Origin: Verticillium longisporum
Lineage: Eukaryota > Ascomycota > Sordariomycetes > Glomerellales > Plectosphaerellaceae
Reading direction: 5' to 3'
NCBI GenBank assembly: GCA_019188255.1
Contig: JAETXT010000006.1
Span: forward strand, 2,666,001 to 2,730,000
Length of the DNA stretch: 64,000 bases
Below, piece by piece: positions 12,335 to 23,790 of this stretch. The translations under genes were made by a program, and so were the position numbers. Position 1 is the stretch's first letter. Each line of letters begins with the position of its first letter. A model generated the notes under the pieces. The model worked only from the letters and a program-made list of their open reading frames with translations. It was not told the origin of the DNA and made no database searches.

Positions 12335-13563
12335 GCACGGCGTTGAAGAGCAGTGTTGCTTTGCGGGGAGACGCGGGGGAACAGGAAAAGAATTTGTTTT
12401 CACATATGGGGGTTGTTGGTTTTCATCGGCGCTTGGCTTTCGGGACGGACGGCGTATTGGTTGTTTGGAGTTTGGATATACAGCGTGGCCATGAAGTACG
12501 ATGATGCCCAAGGATGGACGAGACATGAGCTATGGCGATACGAAATATGAGCCTACGGGTTGGAATTGATGGGTTGGCCTAGCCAGGATATTCGCGTCTT
12601 TCTATTTTGCTTGCCATCGGGTGGGATGCCGATGTGTACTATTCGACTTTCCATCCACCTATCCGCAAGTTCCTGCCGTGACGGTTTCTGATTGTTGATA
12701 TCTGATCGTGGATGGGCAGGTCGAAGTACGCGCAATCAGTGCTCGATTGCCTCAATTCAATGCGGCCCGCGCGACACGGGGACATCAGCTAGACAGATTG
12801 GTAGGCACCGAGGCCCATTGGCAAGGCGACGAGCCAAGCACCAGGCCCGCGGCTGCCTGGCGCTGCAGTCACGTCACGGCGAAGAAGGCCATAGCTACGT
12901 GCCGCCGCGAGACAAGACAAGCAGGGCAGCCCCTCACTGTCAAGGTTGAAATCGTACACTGCATTTCGTCTATGTCTCCATCTTGGGATTCTACCTGTCC
13001 GCGCGCGCGAGAGAAAGAGATAGAGAACGCGTGGGGACCTCCTCCTGTCCCGTTGTCACCACCACGGTCAAGGGAGGCCAGACACAAAAAAAAAAGAAGA
13101 AAAAACGACAAACCCACGGTTCCACTTCTCTTCTCGTTTCGTCCCGGTTCCTGATCAAACCATGGTGTCCCCTTGCCCCTCTCCCTTTTCCCAACGCCTA
13201 CCGTACATTTCGCAGTTCTACGAAGGGAGGAGCGGCGGACCTCTCTCGTTTATTCGATTCGATCGTACGGCTCCCTACGTATTTTGTTTTTTCTCCTTGA
13301 TTCGACCTCCCCGTTCGCCCCCTTTACCCTTCCCCATTTTAAGGGAAAAGCAAGGCCATTGATATCAAAACTTGCAGCCCCCGTTCGAAGCTCGTCACCA
13401 AGTGTCGAGACGGCAGAGGGTTCTAGTGAAGAATGTGCCCTGACGGCTCTTTACGCAAGATCGGACCAGGCCTCGCGCAAAGAAAAACCCGCCTTCCATC
13501 CGCATATTGGGTAGGTGGGTAGGGCACATGGGGCATTTTCTTTTGTCCACAGAAAACGAAAGC
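12335..13563. other. Intergenic, no gene recognised
   Basis: 1.2 kb between the stops of two convergent genes. It has GA/CT-rich and A-rich simple sequence around 13010-13110. No open frame shows a domain or splice-consistent coding pattern. Confidence 0.5.
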
Positions 13564-14512
13564 CTACACGGGCAGCTTGAACTTCTTGCCCTTGAGGACC
13601 TTTGTGTAGTAGATCCAGAAAAAGTCGCTGTAGAGGACGGTCTGGATGATGCCGGCGATAATGGCGATCCAGTCGACCTTGTGTCGGGGCTCGGTGAAGT
13701 AGCGGTAGATCCAGTTGGGAATGTAGAGGGCGCGGTAGCTGCCGAGGGCGAAGAGGTAGTGGGTGGTGATGGTCTCGGCCTCGCCGGTGCGCTGCAGCAT
13801 GAAGAGCTGGGGCAGGATCGCGACGGCCTCGAGCCAGATGGAGAAGGCCCAGAGGATCTCGAAGAAGCTGTAGTAGTAGGGGAAGAGCAGGGCCATGACG
13901 GCGGCGCCGCCGAGGAGGTACTGGACGCGGAACGTGTCGAGGTTGGCATCGTTGGTCGGCTTGTAGGCTGTCGTCATGAGGTAGATGATGTAGCCCTGGG
14001 AGCCGATGAACATAAGCTTGAAGAGGAGGTTGTACGCCGTGTTGGTCGCGAAGAGGTCTAGGCATGTTAGCTGGCATGTCTGGAAAGAGGCTTGCAGAGG
14101 CAGCGACAGCAGCGACAAGAAGTAGCAAGGGCGGCAGAAGCGAGCGTACCAAGATACCTGGTGACGTAGACCAGAAGATAGAGGGCTTGAGACTTGAACG
14201 AGATGCCGGAACAGCTCTGTCAAGGAGAGAGGCACAGAGTTAGCTGGCATGGCCGTCATGGTGGGCTGATGAGGGGACACCGTGGGTAGACGGTAGACGG
14301 GATCTTGCGTACGTTCAGCTGGACCATCTTGTGGAGGAGAATAATAATGCTCGCCAGATGCGAGAGATCCGCTGCAGAGATTGCATGGTCAGCTTCGTCG
14401 CCCTAGTATGGCCTGTGGCCTGCGCGGGATGAAGCTTGCGCGCGCGCTCCGATGCGCAGAGCTCCCCAAGCAACAAGGCACACATACCAAGGATCCTGAA
14501 AATGTTCAACAT
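13564..14512 (-). CDS. ERD2: ER lumen protein-retaining receptor (K/HDEL receptor)
   Basis: Seven-helix Golgi/ER receptor that binds C-terminal HDEL-type signals and returns escaped luminal proteins to the ER in COPI vesicles. Exons on the minus strand: 14512-14488, 14371-14313, 14216-14150, 14057-13564; 645 nt, 214 residues, the usual family length. Diagnostic segments: MLNIFRILADLSHLASIIIL across exons 1-2, CSGISFKSQALYLLVYVTRYLD across exons 3-4, YLLGGAAVMALLF, FSIWLEAVAILPQLFMLQRT and SYRALYIPNWIYRYF. The lysine-rich cytosolic tail KGKKFKLPV is intact. Head to head with the WLM gene (873 bp apart). Confidence 0.97.
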
Positions 14513-15385
14513 GATGACGTCGGGGTTGCCCCTGGGGCGGCTTCAAGTGGTGATGGACAACGTGTTCGGGGCGCTGGCTGCTTTGAGGAGCAGCGAGAAA
14601 GGTCGAGGAAGGACGGCGAAGGCGATTTGAGGTTGTTGAAAATGACTGGCACGGCGTGTTGAAGCTTTCGACGTGATGGGTTATCGAAGGGACACTTGAA
14701 AGGACACGAAACGCGATTAGGGAGCTGATTGGATTGGGTCAGCGCCCTGTAAGGTACCTTGCTGGGGGTGACCTGTTGTCTCTGGGAAGGCCTGGACTGG
14801 GGCTTCCTAGGGAGACGGGCCGCTAGCCGGGTACGAGCACCAGGTGAGACCTCTCCTTGCTCTCCAAGCTCTCCTAACTCTCCCCCTAACTGCCTCCCTC
14901 GCCCGCCCACGTACAGACCCACAGGCCTCCCTGGGATCTGGAGCTGAGGTAATCACATCGGCATTAGGTACCACCGACTTCCGAAGCCAGGGGGCCTTGG
15001 GGCCTTCCATTGGGATACCGGAGGAATCGCTTCAATGTGGGTCGGTTCGGTGGGTTCACGGGTCCGAGGTTGAGACGTCGATTTCTAAGCCGCCCAGCTG
15101 TCTAGCCTAGACGAGAGCCCATGGTCGCCTACGTTACTGTGCCTAAGGTCGGTAGGACGATGTTCTCAGCCCTTCGGCGCATTTCTGTCGCCATCATTTA
15201 AGTATGTGGTTGCGCCATTGACTTGCCTGCCTTGCCTGCCTTTCAAAGAGGGGCATCTTTGGCGTCAATCTTCCACTTCAACACCAACACAGGAGTTCAC
15301 CGCAGCACTTGTCCAGGATCGCATCACCAACAACGCACCATCGAATACCCAATCTACCTACCTAGATAACTCAGAACAGCAAGTC
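14513..15385. promoter_or_regulatory. Divergent promoter region between ERD2 and WLM gene
   Basis: 873 bp between two start codons pointing apart; it must hold both promoters. CT-rich tracts lie at 14850-14910 and C-rich leader sequence at 15280-15380. No specific site could be assigned. Confidence 0.5.
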
Positions 15386-16461
15386 ATGGCCGACTCCAAC
15401 GCGGCATCCCCGAGGGTGCCGGACCCCTTCTACGACTCCGACGCCACGACATCAGAGATCACCATCACCATCACGCACCGCAACATAGCCTACACCTTTG
15501 ACTTTGACGCCTCAGCAACCCTCACCGACCTATCCAACGCCATCGCGGACCAAATGTCTATACCCCACGCCACTCAGAAGCTCCTCATCCCCATACACGG
15601 CCTCCAAAAGCCTCCGTTCGCAAACCCACTCCCCTGTCGCCCCTCCAGTCCACCAAGATCCAGCTCCTCGCCCCGCCGCCAGCAGAGCTCGCCTCCCTCC
15701 ACGCAGCCTCCGAACTGGCCTCCGCCCGCGCCGCCTCCCGCGCCGCAGCACGCCGCGCCCGCGCCTCCGCCAGCGCCCGACCGACCTCGAACCCCATCTC
15801 GACCCTATCCTCGTCGTCCTCCTCATCGACCTACACCTTCCTCACCGTCCGCCCGCTGCCCTTCCTGCCGCACCCGGAACAGAGCCTGGCGCTGCTGAAC
15901 CGCCTCAAGGCCGACCCGGGCATCCGCGCCAGCATGGCCAAGCACGCCTTCACCGTCCAGCTGCTCACCGAGATGGAGCCCCTCGCCAACACGTCGTCGA
16001 CCCACGAGGGCACGACGCGCCTGCTCGGCCTCAACCGCAACAAGGGCGAGGTCATCGAGCTGCGCCTGCGCACCGACGCCCACGACGGCTACCGCGACTA
16101 CAAGACCATCCGCCGCACCCTGTGCCACGAGCTCGCCCACAACGTCCACAGTGACCACGATAAGGACTTTTGGGCCCTGTGCCGCCAGATCGAGCGCGAG
16201 GTCGAGGCCGGCAGCGGCGGCCACACCATTGGCGGCGGCGGCTACACTGCGCCGGCGAGGGGCGGCGACGGGGATGAAGACGAGGACGTCGACGACCACG
16301 GCGGCTGGCAGGGCGGCGAGTTTGTCGTCGGCGGCGGCAGCGCGCCGAGTCAGGGGCTCAGTCGGCGGGAGATCCTCGCCAAGGCTGCCGAAGAGAGGTT
16401 GAAAAGGATGAACATGGACAGGCCGGACGGTGGAAGGCCAGATTCGGGACCATCGTCGTGA
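15386..16461 (+). CDS. Ubiquitin-like and WLM-domain metalloprotease (one-base frame break)
   Basis: Wss1-type metalloprotease relative. The N-terminal part (ITITITHRNIAYTFDF, LTDLSNAIADQMSIP, LLIPIHGLQKPPF) is ubiquitin-like. An Ala-rich linker follows, then the WLM domain with the zinc-binding motif HELAHNVHSDHDKDFW near residue 248 (HExxH plus a third His). The C-terminus is Gly/Asp-rich and ends in a charged helix REILAKAAEERLKR. Family members act on ubiquitin/SUMO-linked proteins and DNA-protein crosslinks; which role applies here is inference. The frame breaks at the C run 15631-15634: with one extra C the protein reads without interruption to 358 residues (PLPLSPLQSTKIQLL). No GT..AG pair can bridge it. 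Start at 15386 is the first ATG of the open frame after a leader. Confidence 0.88.
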
Positions 16462-17014
16462 TCGGTTCTGTTTTCTTTCGAAATTTAAGAGTTATCAGCA
16501 TAGCAAGCGTTGTATTTGGTCCCCTTAGTTTCCGTCCACGATGAGACATAATTAGAGATACGTTCGGTACCATGATCGCAATTCATTCATCAGCGTAGAC
16601 GCGCAAGTGATTTGATCGCAATTGAGCTACCTAGCCAAGGCAACCCCTGTTTTCCGTACTCCATACACTGTACTCAACAAATCGACACGCAGACGAAAAA
16701 GTCAACTGACCCCCTCGCAATCCATGCTACTCCAGCGCGTGCCCATGACATCCGGGAACTCACAATCTCCCCAGGCTAAAAGTAACCCAATTTCCTTTCC
16801 CCACGCGTGTGCGGTATGTACCGTGGCCCATTACCTTGGCTCCTAATGGGTGCGAGAAATAAGGCCAGTATGGCGACCCTCGACTCGCATACCTATCAGC
16901 TCCAGATTATGTCGAGCTTGGTTAAGCTCCTTCTGCAGGGATGCCTCTCTATGTACTAGAAATCGTCATGTCGTCAAATTGCGAGACAACAAGCTCGCCT
17001 GCCGTGTGGAAAGC
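16462..17014. other. Intergenic, convergent 3' ends
   Basis: 553 bp between the WLM and EDC4 stops, moderately A/T-rich. No coding signal seen. Confidence 0.5.
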
Positions 17015-20000
17015 TCAGCCGTAATGGCGAGTGCTGTGGGTTTCAAGCGTGCGCTTGGCAACGCCCATCATCTGGGAGAGGTTCTTCAGGATGGGATCGT
17101 TGCCACGAGTGCTGCTAATCCGAACAAACAGGTTCTCCGTATTGGTGATGATGAGGTGGAAAATCTTGGGGGTGATGGCGCGAGCATCGGCCTCCTGTAC
17201 ATGGTCAGACTCTGATCGCGACTGTGCTAGCAAACGTAGAAAAACATACCATGTTGTCAAAATCAGTACTGATCTTATGAACGACCACCTCGAGCCAGGC
17301 AACACGCTCACGGGTAACAGAGTCAAGGCTCTGGCAAATCGTGGTTGCGATTGTGAGTAGGAGCAGACCAGGCATGCCATCAAGAACCAGCTGCGGGCTG
17401 TACTTGCTCATGAGTCGGTCGAAGATGAACTGTTCACGACCAGACTGCAGCCAGCGAAGCAGGGCATCTTCAGTCCTGCCTGCTTTGATAAGACCGTCAA
17501 TCCGAGCCACGCAGTCAGCCAGCTCCTGGTCAAACTCCTCTTCGCCCTGGCTTTGGTTGGCGAGGGTGAGCGCCTGCGAGTTGGCATGACTCTGCTGGTA
17601 GGGTGCCCCGTGTTGCCCATGTCCGTGGGAAGACGCCTGGGACTGCTGATAGCCCACAGAACGGTGCTGCGATGCCTCGGGGCTCTGCATCGAACCATAA
17701 TGCTGGCTGCCTTGCTGCTGCTGCTGCTGCTGCTGCATGTGCTCCTGCATTCGCTGGACCTGCTGCTGCATCTGGGTGAGGCCCTGGCTGTGGACCTGGC
17801 TAGGTCCCTGGCCGTGACGCGGCCCATACTCCTGGCCCTGTATAGCCGGTGGGAGCTGGTGCTGCTGAGCAGGGATCGGCTGCTGCAAGGGGCCAGGGTT
17901 CTTCGACGTTTGCTGATGGAAGCGAATGAACTAGGTTTGGAACTGCTCCTGAGTGGCTGCCATGACAATTACCACGCTGGTCCACTGCGCGAAAGCAGTG
18001 TGCAGCTCGTCGATCTTCTTGCTATCAGCAGCACGCTGTTCGTGAAGTGCTGTCATCTCGGAGTGGTGTTGACGCTGCAAATCGTCGGCAACCTGTTGGC
18101 AAGCTGTGGTGGCCATCGCGGTGAAAGCAGTCGACATTTGGTTGGTCAGCGAGTGGACCACTTCGCGTTGGACGTTCGCAGCAACTGTAGACCCAACACG
18201 GTCGGAGAGTCCCTTGATGAAGTCGGTGCTCTGCAGAGCATGCTGTGTTGCCGAGGGAAGGCTCTTGTTGATCTCCTTCTGAATGGTCTGCGACAGCTGG
18301 CGGTTTGTGCCAGAGCTGAACTGCTCCGAGACCGCCTTGCGCGCAACATCCGAAATGGTAGGCATGGCGAGGTCGAATTGTCCCTGGATCAAGGATTCCA
18401 AGACCTTCTGGGTGTTCTCATTGAGAACATCAGAGATCATGGTCAACAAGGTCTTCTGATGCTGGTCAAAGTCTTTCTCACGCTCGCGCTGTCCGTCTTC
18501 CAGCTTGGTGTGAAGTGACTTGATGGCGGCATTGATGGTACCGGCGAAGCTGCTGTTCAGACGAGACTCCATCGTTGTCAAAGAATTCATGACAGTCTCG
18601 ATAGACTCCATCGACACATAGCTCGAGGGCACCGCAGGAACAGCAGCGGTGGCGCTCTTCGAGTCTTTGGGGGTGACGCGAGGTGACTGGCTGCCACCAT
18701 TGGATTGCGACTGCGATTCGGCGGCTAGAGCGGCAGCTGCAGCGACTGCGGCCGCCTTCTTCTTGCGACCCTTGCGCTCCGCCTTCTCAGGCTTGTCGTC
18801 CTTGACGGGAGCGGTCGTCGGAGTGTCCTCATCCTTGGATTCCTGTTTCTTGGAGGCAGCCGTGGGGCGCGTGGCAGTCTCATCTTGGGAAGAGGGCGCG
18901 GTGTGCGCAGTAGACTCTTTGGTGTTGGAACGAGCAGGAGCCGGAAGCGCAGGTGCAGGCTCCTGATGGGCGGGCTCGGCCGGCAGGGCATGAGGTGGCT
19001 TGAGCTTGGAAATGCTCACAACACCAGCATCGACAGCTGAGACCGGTGCAAGGACCTTGTTATCTTTGGACCAGCCGAGCTCTGCCTGCTTGATCAAGAG
19101 ACACGCGACACCCTTGGAGTGCATCGCATAAAGCTCAAACAAGGTCGGCTCGTCAGAGTCTTGGCTCATGGCAGGGGTGGACAGCAGGTCGAGACTGCGC
19201 AGAATTCCTCGGTTGGCAAACGAGTACTCGCGGACGCCGCTAATGACCGCGGTCGAGTCAGGCTGGGGAATGGTGGTGTCATGATCAATGAGGCGCTTGA
19301 TGTAGTCGACCTGCGAAACGCTCTTGAGGTTATACTTAGGGGCCGATAGGTGTGCGAAGTAGATCGAGTTGCGTGTTGGATGACCAATGATCAACATGCC
19401 GGTAGGCGCGTGGTACATGACGCTGCACACTGCGTCTGACTCCTTGCTGTGTGGGAGGTTGAACTCCTGAACGGGCTTACCGAGGGCCAGGTCCCAAAGC
19501 TGAAGTGTGTGGTTCTGCTTCATGCCGATAATCATGTAACGCAGCGCGCAACGCTTCTGGTAGGGGCGGAGCTTATCCACCAACAGAACCGAGGTCGGCC
19601 ATGCCTTTTCGCCTTCCGGCGTACTCGTCAGGGTCAACATGGGCTCTTTGACCTCCAGAGAAGTGTGCGCAGGGATAGGGGCGCGAGGGTCGCTGCCCTC
19701 CTTGGCTGCGGTGAGATCTCGAACATCCCAGAACTTGACGCGGCCAGACTTGTCAAGCGAAACGATGACGGTATCGTCCTGGCTGAAGGTGAAGTCCTTG
19801 CCAGCCTTGCCAGTGTTGATTTTCAACGAACACTGTTTAGCCAGCTGCTCCGTGTCGACGACACGGTCGTGACCAGGCTTGAAGAGGTTCTGCTGCATGA
19901 TGAACGAAGGCCAGATAATGTTAATAGACTTTCCGCGGCCAACAGCAAAGAACTCGGGGTGGATGGTGGATGAGCGGGCGCGAGTCTTGAGCACTCCACC

Positions 20001-21965
20001 CGGCGTGTCTCCCTCGTGGAACGACATGGGAGGAAGAGCAAAGCCATACTGCTCAGGGTTCGCGTCCTCAATGTGGTCCTTTTCGCCATTGCGAATTTGC
20101 ACCCAGAAGACGGTGCCGCTGATGCCAGTACCAATGATGGTCTCCCGGTGCGCGCCGTCGTGGTCAGGGGCGGTGCAGGACATGGCGACGTTGAAGATGC
20201 GGTCCTTGGTGTCGGTGAAGATCTTAGCATCTCTACCATCTTCCTGGCGGATGACGCGCAGACCGCCAGCCTTGGACATGCCGTACACCATGTACCGCTC
20301 AGTGGCCGTGTAAAGGTTACGATCGATCTGGTCAAACTCCTTCTTGAGGCGAGCGATATCCATAATAGCCTCGTCACGCAGCTGGGGACGCTCAATATCG
20401 CCATTGTCGTTGACTTGAATGCTGATCCACGGCTTCATAGGGAAGTTGTAGACCTTGACAGGCTGCGCAGGCTCTTCCTCGATGACGACGATCTCATCCT
20501 GGTCGGCGCTTTCCCAGCTGTCAGCGACGCCGTCAGCTGCCTCATTGGAGTGATCGGCGTGTCCGGCAGCAGCGTCCTCGACGATCTCACGAACCTCGAG
20601 AGCGGCCTCGGGGGACATGATCTTTTCGAGAGCACCGCTGTTCTCGGCCCGGTCCAGCTCCTTCTTGATGGCTAGGGCAGCATGCTGCGCAATATCTTCA
20701 AATTCCTGCTCGGTCCTCGCGTTATCCAAGTCGTCAAGGTCCTTCAGGTAGTCAGATTGGTCAGGCTCGTCCTCGGCGCGAGCAAGGGCCTCCTGAGCTT
20801 CCTGATCCGCCGTTTCGGCAAGATCATGCATAGCTTCCGAGACAGTCTCCGGGTTCCTGTCAGCACGGCCCGGACTGGCAAGCGAGGCCGCAGAACCGGG
20901 GGTCGGGTTGCCAATGGCGTTACCCGCAGGGGACACAGTGCTGTGAACAGCCTGGCTGCGGAGGCTCTGGGGGCTAGCGAGAGGGCTCCGCTCGTGGCTG
21001 ATGTTCTTGCGGCCTGCACCTGGAGGCGTGGGCGAGCCGTCTCCCTTCTTCAGGATCAGGAAGGGAGGTCCAGCGGGAGACTGTCCGGCCGAGTGGGCGT
21101 GGGGCACAGCGGCGTTGCTGGACTTGGGGGTATGGTGCTGTGACGACGAGGTCTGATGATCCTCGTAGTTGTTGTAGCTGTTGCCAAACAGCCTAGACAC
21201 AGGAATGCTACCATCCTGGTTGGGTTGGAACGAGTACGAGCCGTAGCCGGCGGCAGACTGCTCGTAGTGGTGCCTGTCGGAGGTCTCGTACTGGTTGTGC
21301 TGGGATAGGTGCGAAGAACTCTGTCCCTGCGATGCGTTGTCCAGGACCTGGTGCAGATGCCTGGAGGTATCGACGGGTGACTCGTTCGACTGCTGGAAGC
21401 TGCCGTGGTGAGAGCCCTCGTTTAGGAGAGGCTGATCGTTTTGGCTGGGCTTCGGGCGGTTGAGGAGATTAAGCAGGTAGGTGCGTGTCTCGTCGGGCGG
21501 CGACGCAGCACCAAAGGTCGCGGTCGGCGGAGCATCGTGTTGCTTGGGCTCCTCGTTCTCGTGGCTTCCGCTCATGAGAGCACGGAGGAGGCCAGTAGGG
21601 TCCTGCGACGAAGGGGCAGGGGCCAAGATTTGCGTCGGGAAAGGAGCAGGGGCCTGCATAGCAGGACCTGCCTGGTGCTGATGCTGATGCTGAGCTTGAT
21701 GATGCGACTGTTGGTGGTGCTGGAGAGGGTGCTGCGGCTGCTGTTGCTGCTGTTGCTGCAACGGCGGCTGCGGCTGGTGCTGGTGCTGTTGAAAATGCTG
21801 GAACGAGTCCTGACTCTGCTGGAAAGTCTGGGCTTGAGCCTGCGACGGCTGACCGCCAGCACCGCTGAACTTGAGCAAGTTCAGCAGGTTGGAAGTGCGG
21901 TCACCAGTGGGAGGAACCATGGCGCCGGTGGGAGGAGTTGGAGCTGGTGGCAAAGGCGACACCAT
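17015..21965 (-). CDS. EDC4: EDC4-type enhancer of mRNA decapping (Q-rich, WD40)
   Basis: Cytoplasmic P-body scaffold that brings decapping factors together. Exons on the minus strand: 21965-17973, 17930-17250, 17194-17015; 1617 residues. Residues 1-330 are P/Q/H-rich and carry repeated short leucine helices (SNLLNLLKF, DPTGLLRALM, RTYLLNLLNRPK), like the helical motifs that bind decapping cofactors; that match is inference. Acidic helices follow (about 410-480). The beta-propeller region is about 505-940 (KPWISIQVNDNG, DDTVIVSLDKSGRVKFWDVRD, MIIGMKQNHTLQLWDLALGKP). A K-rich linker, a long coiled coil (about 1120-1330), a poly-Q segment and a compact helical C-terminus (about 1455 to end: FDQELADCVARIDGLIKAGRTEDALLRW) follow. 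An in-frame TAG at 17931-17933 is avoided if 17931-17972 is an intron. The start could be at 22052, but 21965 begins the conserved-looking MVSPLPPAP. Confidence 0.88.
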
Positions 21966-23202
21966 GTCGGTGCGACTTGAGATGGTAATAAAACGCGAAT
22001 GGGCAATGTGGAGAATAGACGAAAGGGTCGGGCGAGAATTGAACAAGAACACCCTCCCGTCGTCGAGGTGGTTAGGTGGTGACGATGTGGTTTTTGTTCC
22101 GCGGTCGGCAGAAGCCAGCGACGAAATTTGGGCAGATCAGCCTAACCTAACCGATGGTAACGGGGGAGGCTGGCAGGAGCGGGATCGAATCTCAGCCCAA
22201 CCGTGAGTACCTTTTACCTTAGTCGGTGGCCGCCAGCTCATCAACCCTGCAGCGAAAAGAGCAAGGGTGTGACGCGGTGAAGGACAGAGGTGGAAGGCGG
22301 TGAGAATGGGCAAACGCAAGAATTGGGTCAAAGGAGAGAAGGAAAGGTAGAGGAGCTGGCGTTGGACCAGTCAGAAGCTCTGGCGCCAGAGGGCGGAAGG
22401 TCGGACGGCGAGGCCCGACACGGCGGAAGACCGATGGAGCAGAAGTCACCCAAACGTGATTGGATGATCGGGTGCTTGGGCACCTGTGCGAGTTGATGGT
22501 GAGTTGGCAATTCGAATGGAGGAAGGGATGCTAAAAAGAGGGAGATTGAAGGTTTCCAAGGGCTGCTGAAGAGTCACATACCTGAAAGTCGGGAACCCGA
22601 CGATTGACTTGTTCTTAGGTACCTTGGTTAGGTAAGTTCGATACGACTGCCTGGCTTCCGATAGTAGCCTTATTATGTCGAAACGACGGCTGCCAGCTTA
22701 AGTAGGGACAAACGCCTGCTGCAGACTGCAGTGGTGAATTCCTGCGCCCCTGTGCCGTGAGATGTATGTGATTCGGTTAATAAAGGCAAGGCAAGGTGCA
22801 GTCACTACCTTAAGGTACCTTAAGGTAAGGTAGGTAGGTAGGTAGGTAGTCGAGGGAAATAGCAAAAGGTGATCAGCAAAGGTTGCAAGGAAATCAATCA
22901 GTCAGGCTGTTGGCAAATGGTCGCCTTGCTCGTGCACGGGCCCATCCAGATCGCGGCTGCCGATCCTGTCAAGTGTCCGTCAGCGTCAGCGATGCCTGCC
23001 TCTTGACGTTGCTGCCTCCTCAGAAGAATAAGTCAACCCACCTTTGCTTCCGAACCCGCATCAACCTCGCCACGGACACTCGCATCATTCTGGCAGTACA
23101 AAGCCGCTTCATCGGGAACCAACGAATTCACCCTCCTCCACCATCACCAACTCTCGCCGCTCGGCTGGTTCGAGAGAAAAGTGGCATCGTCCTGTGATCG
23201 CC
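21966..23202. promoter_or_regulatory. Divergent promoter region, with TAGG repeat
   Basis: 1.2 kb between the divergent starts of EDC4 and the small membrane protein. It contains direct and inverted AAGGTACCTTAAGG sequence and a (TAGG)n run at 22806-22850. No ORF with coding character. Confidence 0.5.
22806..22850. repeat. AAGGTACCTT palindromic repeats followed by (TAGG)n
   Basis: Overlapping ACCTTAAGGT palindromes run into five or so TAGG units. Confidence 0.8.
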
Positions 23203-23790
23203 ATGTTCTGTCTGCGCAGGTGAGCCACAACCCCCCTTCCCCCCCCTCCACGATGCGGCTCGTCAGCCCTGTCTGCCGCTGTTTGTCCCATGAATCGCTC
23301 CCATCATCATCTCGCCAAACCTGCCCGACTCACACCCACGCACACGAATCGCGACTAACTCTCAATCCCTCCTAGCTGGCTCCCCCTCCTCTTCATCCCG
23401 ACCAACGCCTCGCCGGCCTTCATCCTCCTCTTCTTCGTCTGCACATACTTTCTCAACAGGCCATGCGTCTACTGCAGCTTTCTGCTGCTTATCCTCTTCT
23501 TCACCTCCTGCAACTGGTCCGACCGCTGCTTCTTCGACTTTAGCGGCAACTGGTTCCAGCCCCGAGCACCGCCGTCTACACTGCCCGACTTTAGCGGCAA
23601 CGACACCTATGCGCTCAACGCCACGGTCGAGGTCCTCAACACAACGGCGAGCGCCCTGGCCGGTGCGGCGGCGGACGAGTTCTCACGACGTAAACAAGAG
23701 TGGACTGGGCTCGGCATCGAGTGGCTGCGCAGTTTGCTGGGCAAGAGAGAGTGGAGGATAGACTGCCTCGATGTAGTTGTGCGGCTGTGA
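23203..23790 (+). CDS. Small conserved-looking membrane protein, unknown function
   Basis: Two exons, 23203-23219 and 23376-23790, intron 156 nt (GTGAGC..CCTAG); 143 residues. Exon 1 codes only MFCLR plus two bases. The product starts with a hydrophobic, Cys-rich segment: RSWLPLLFIPTNASPAFILL, FFVCTYFLNRPCVYC, SFLLLILFFTSCNWSDRC, suggesting two closely spaced membrane helices with several cysteines. A loop with two copies of DFSGN follows, then NATVEVLNTT (possible N-glycosylation sites) and a charged C-terminal helix. Evidence for coding: the spliced frame is exact, C/G dominates third positions, the splice sites are canonical and the ATG context is good (CGCCATG). The second exon has no ATG at its start, so simple ORF calling misses the gene. 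I recognise no named family. Confidence 0.75.

Noticed and set aside
13507..14061. 184-codon plus-strand ORF rich in Glu/Asp/Val
   Set aside because: Antisense shadow of ERD2.
17553..18518. 321-codon plus-strand ORF, leucine-rich
   Set aside because: Antisense shadow of the coiled-coil and poly-Q part of EDC4; the Leu runs are reversed CAG codons.
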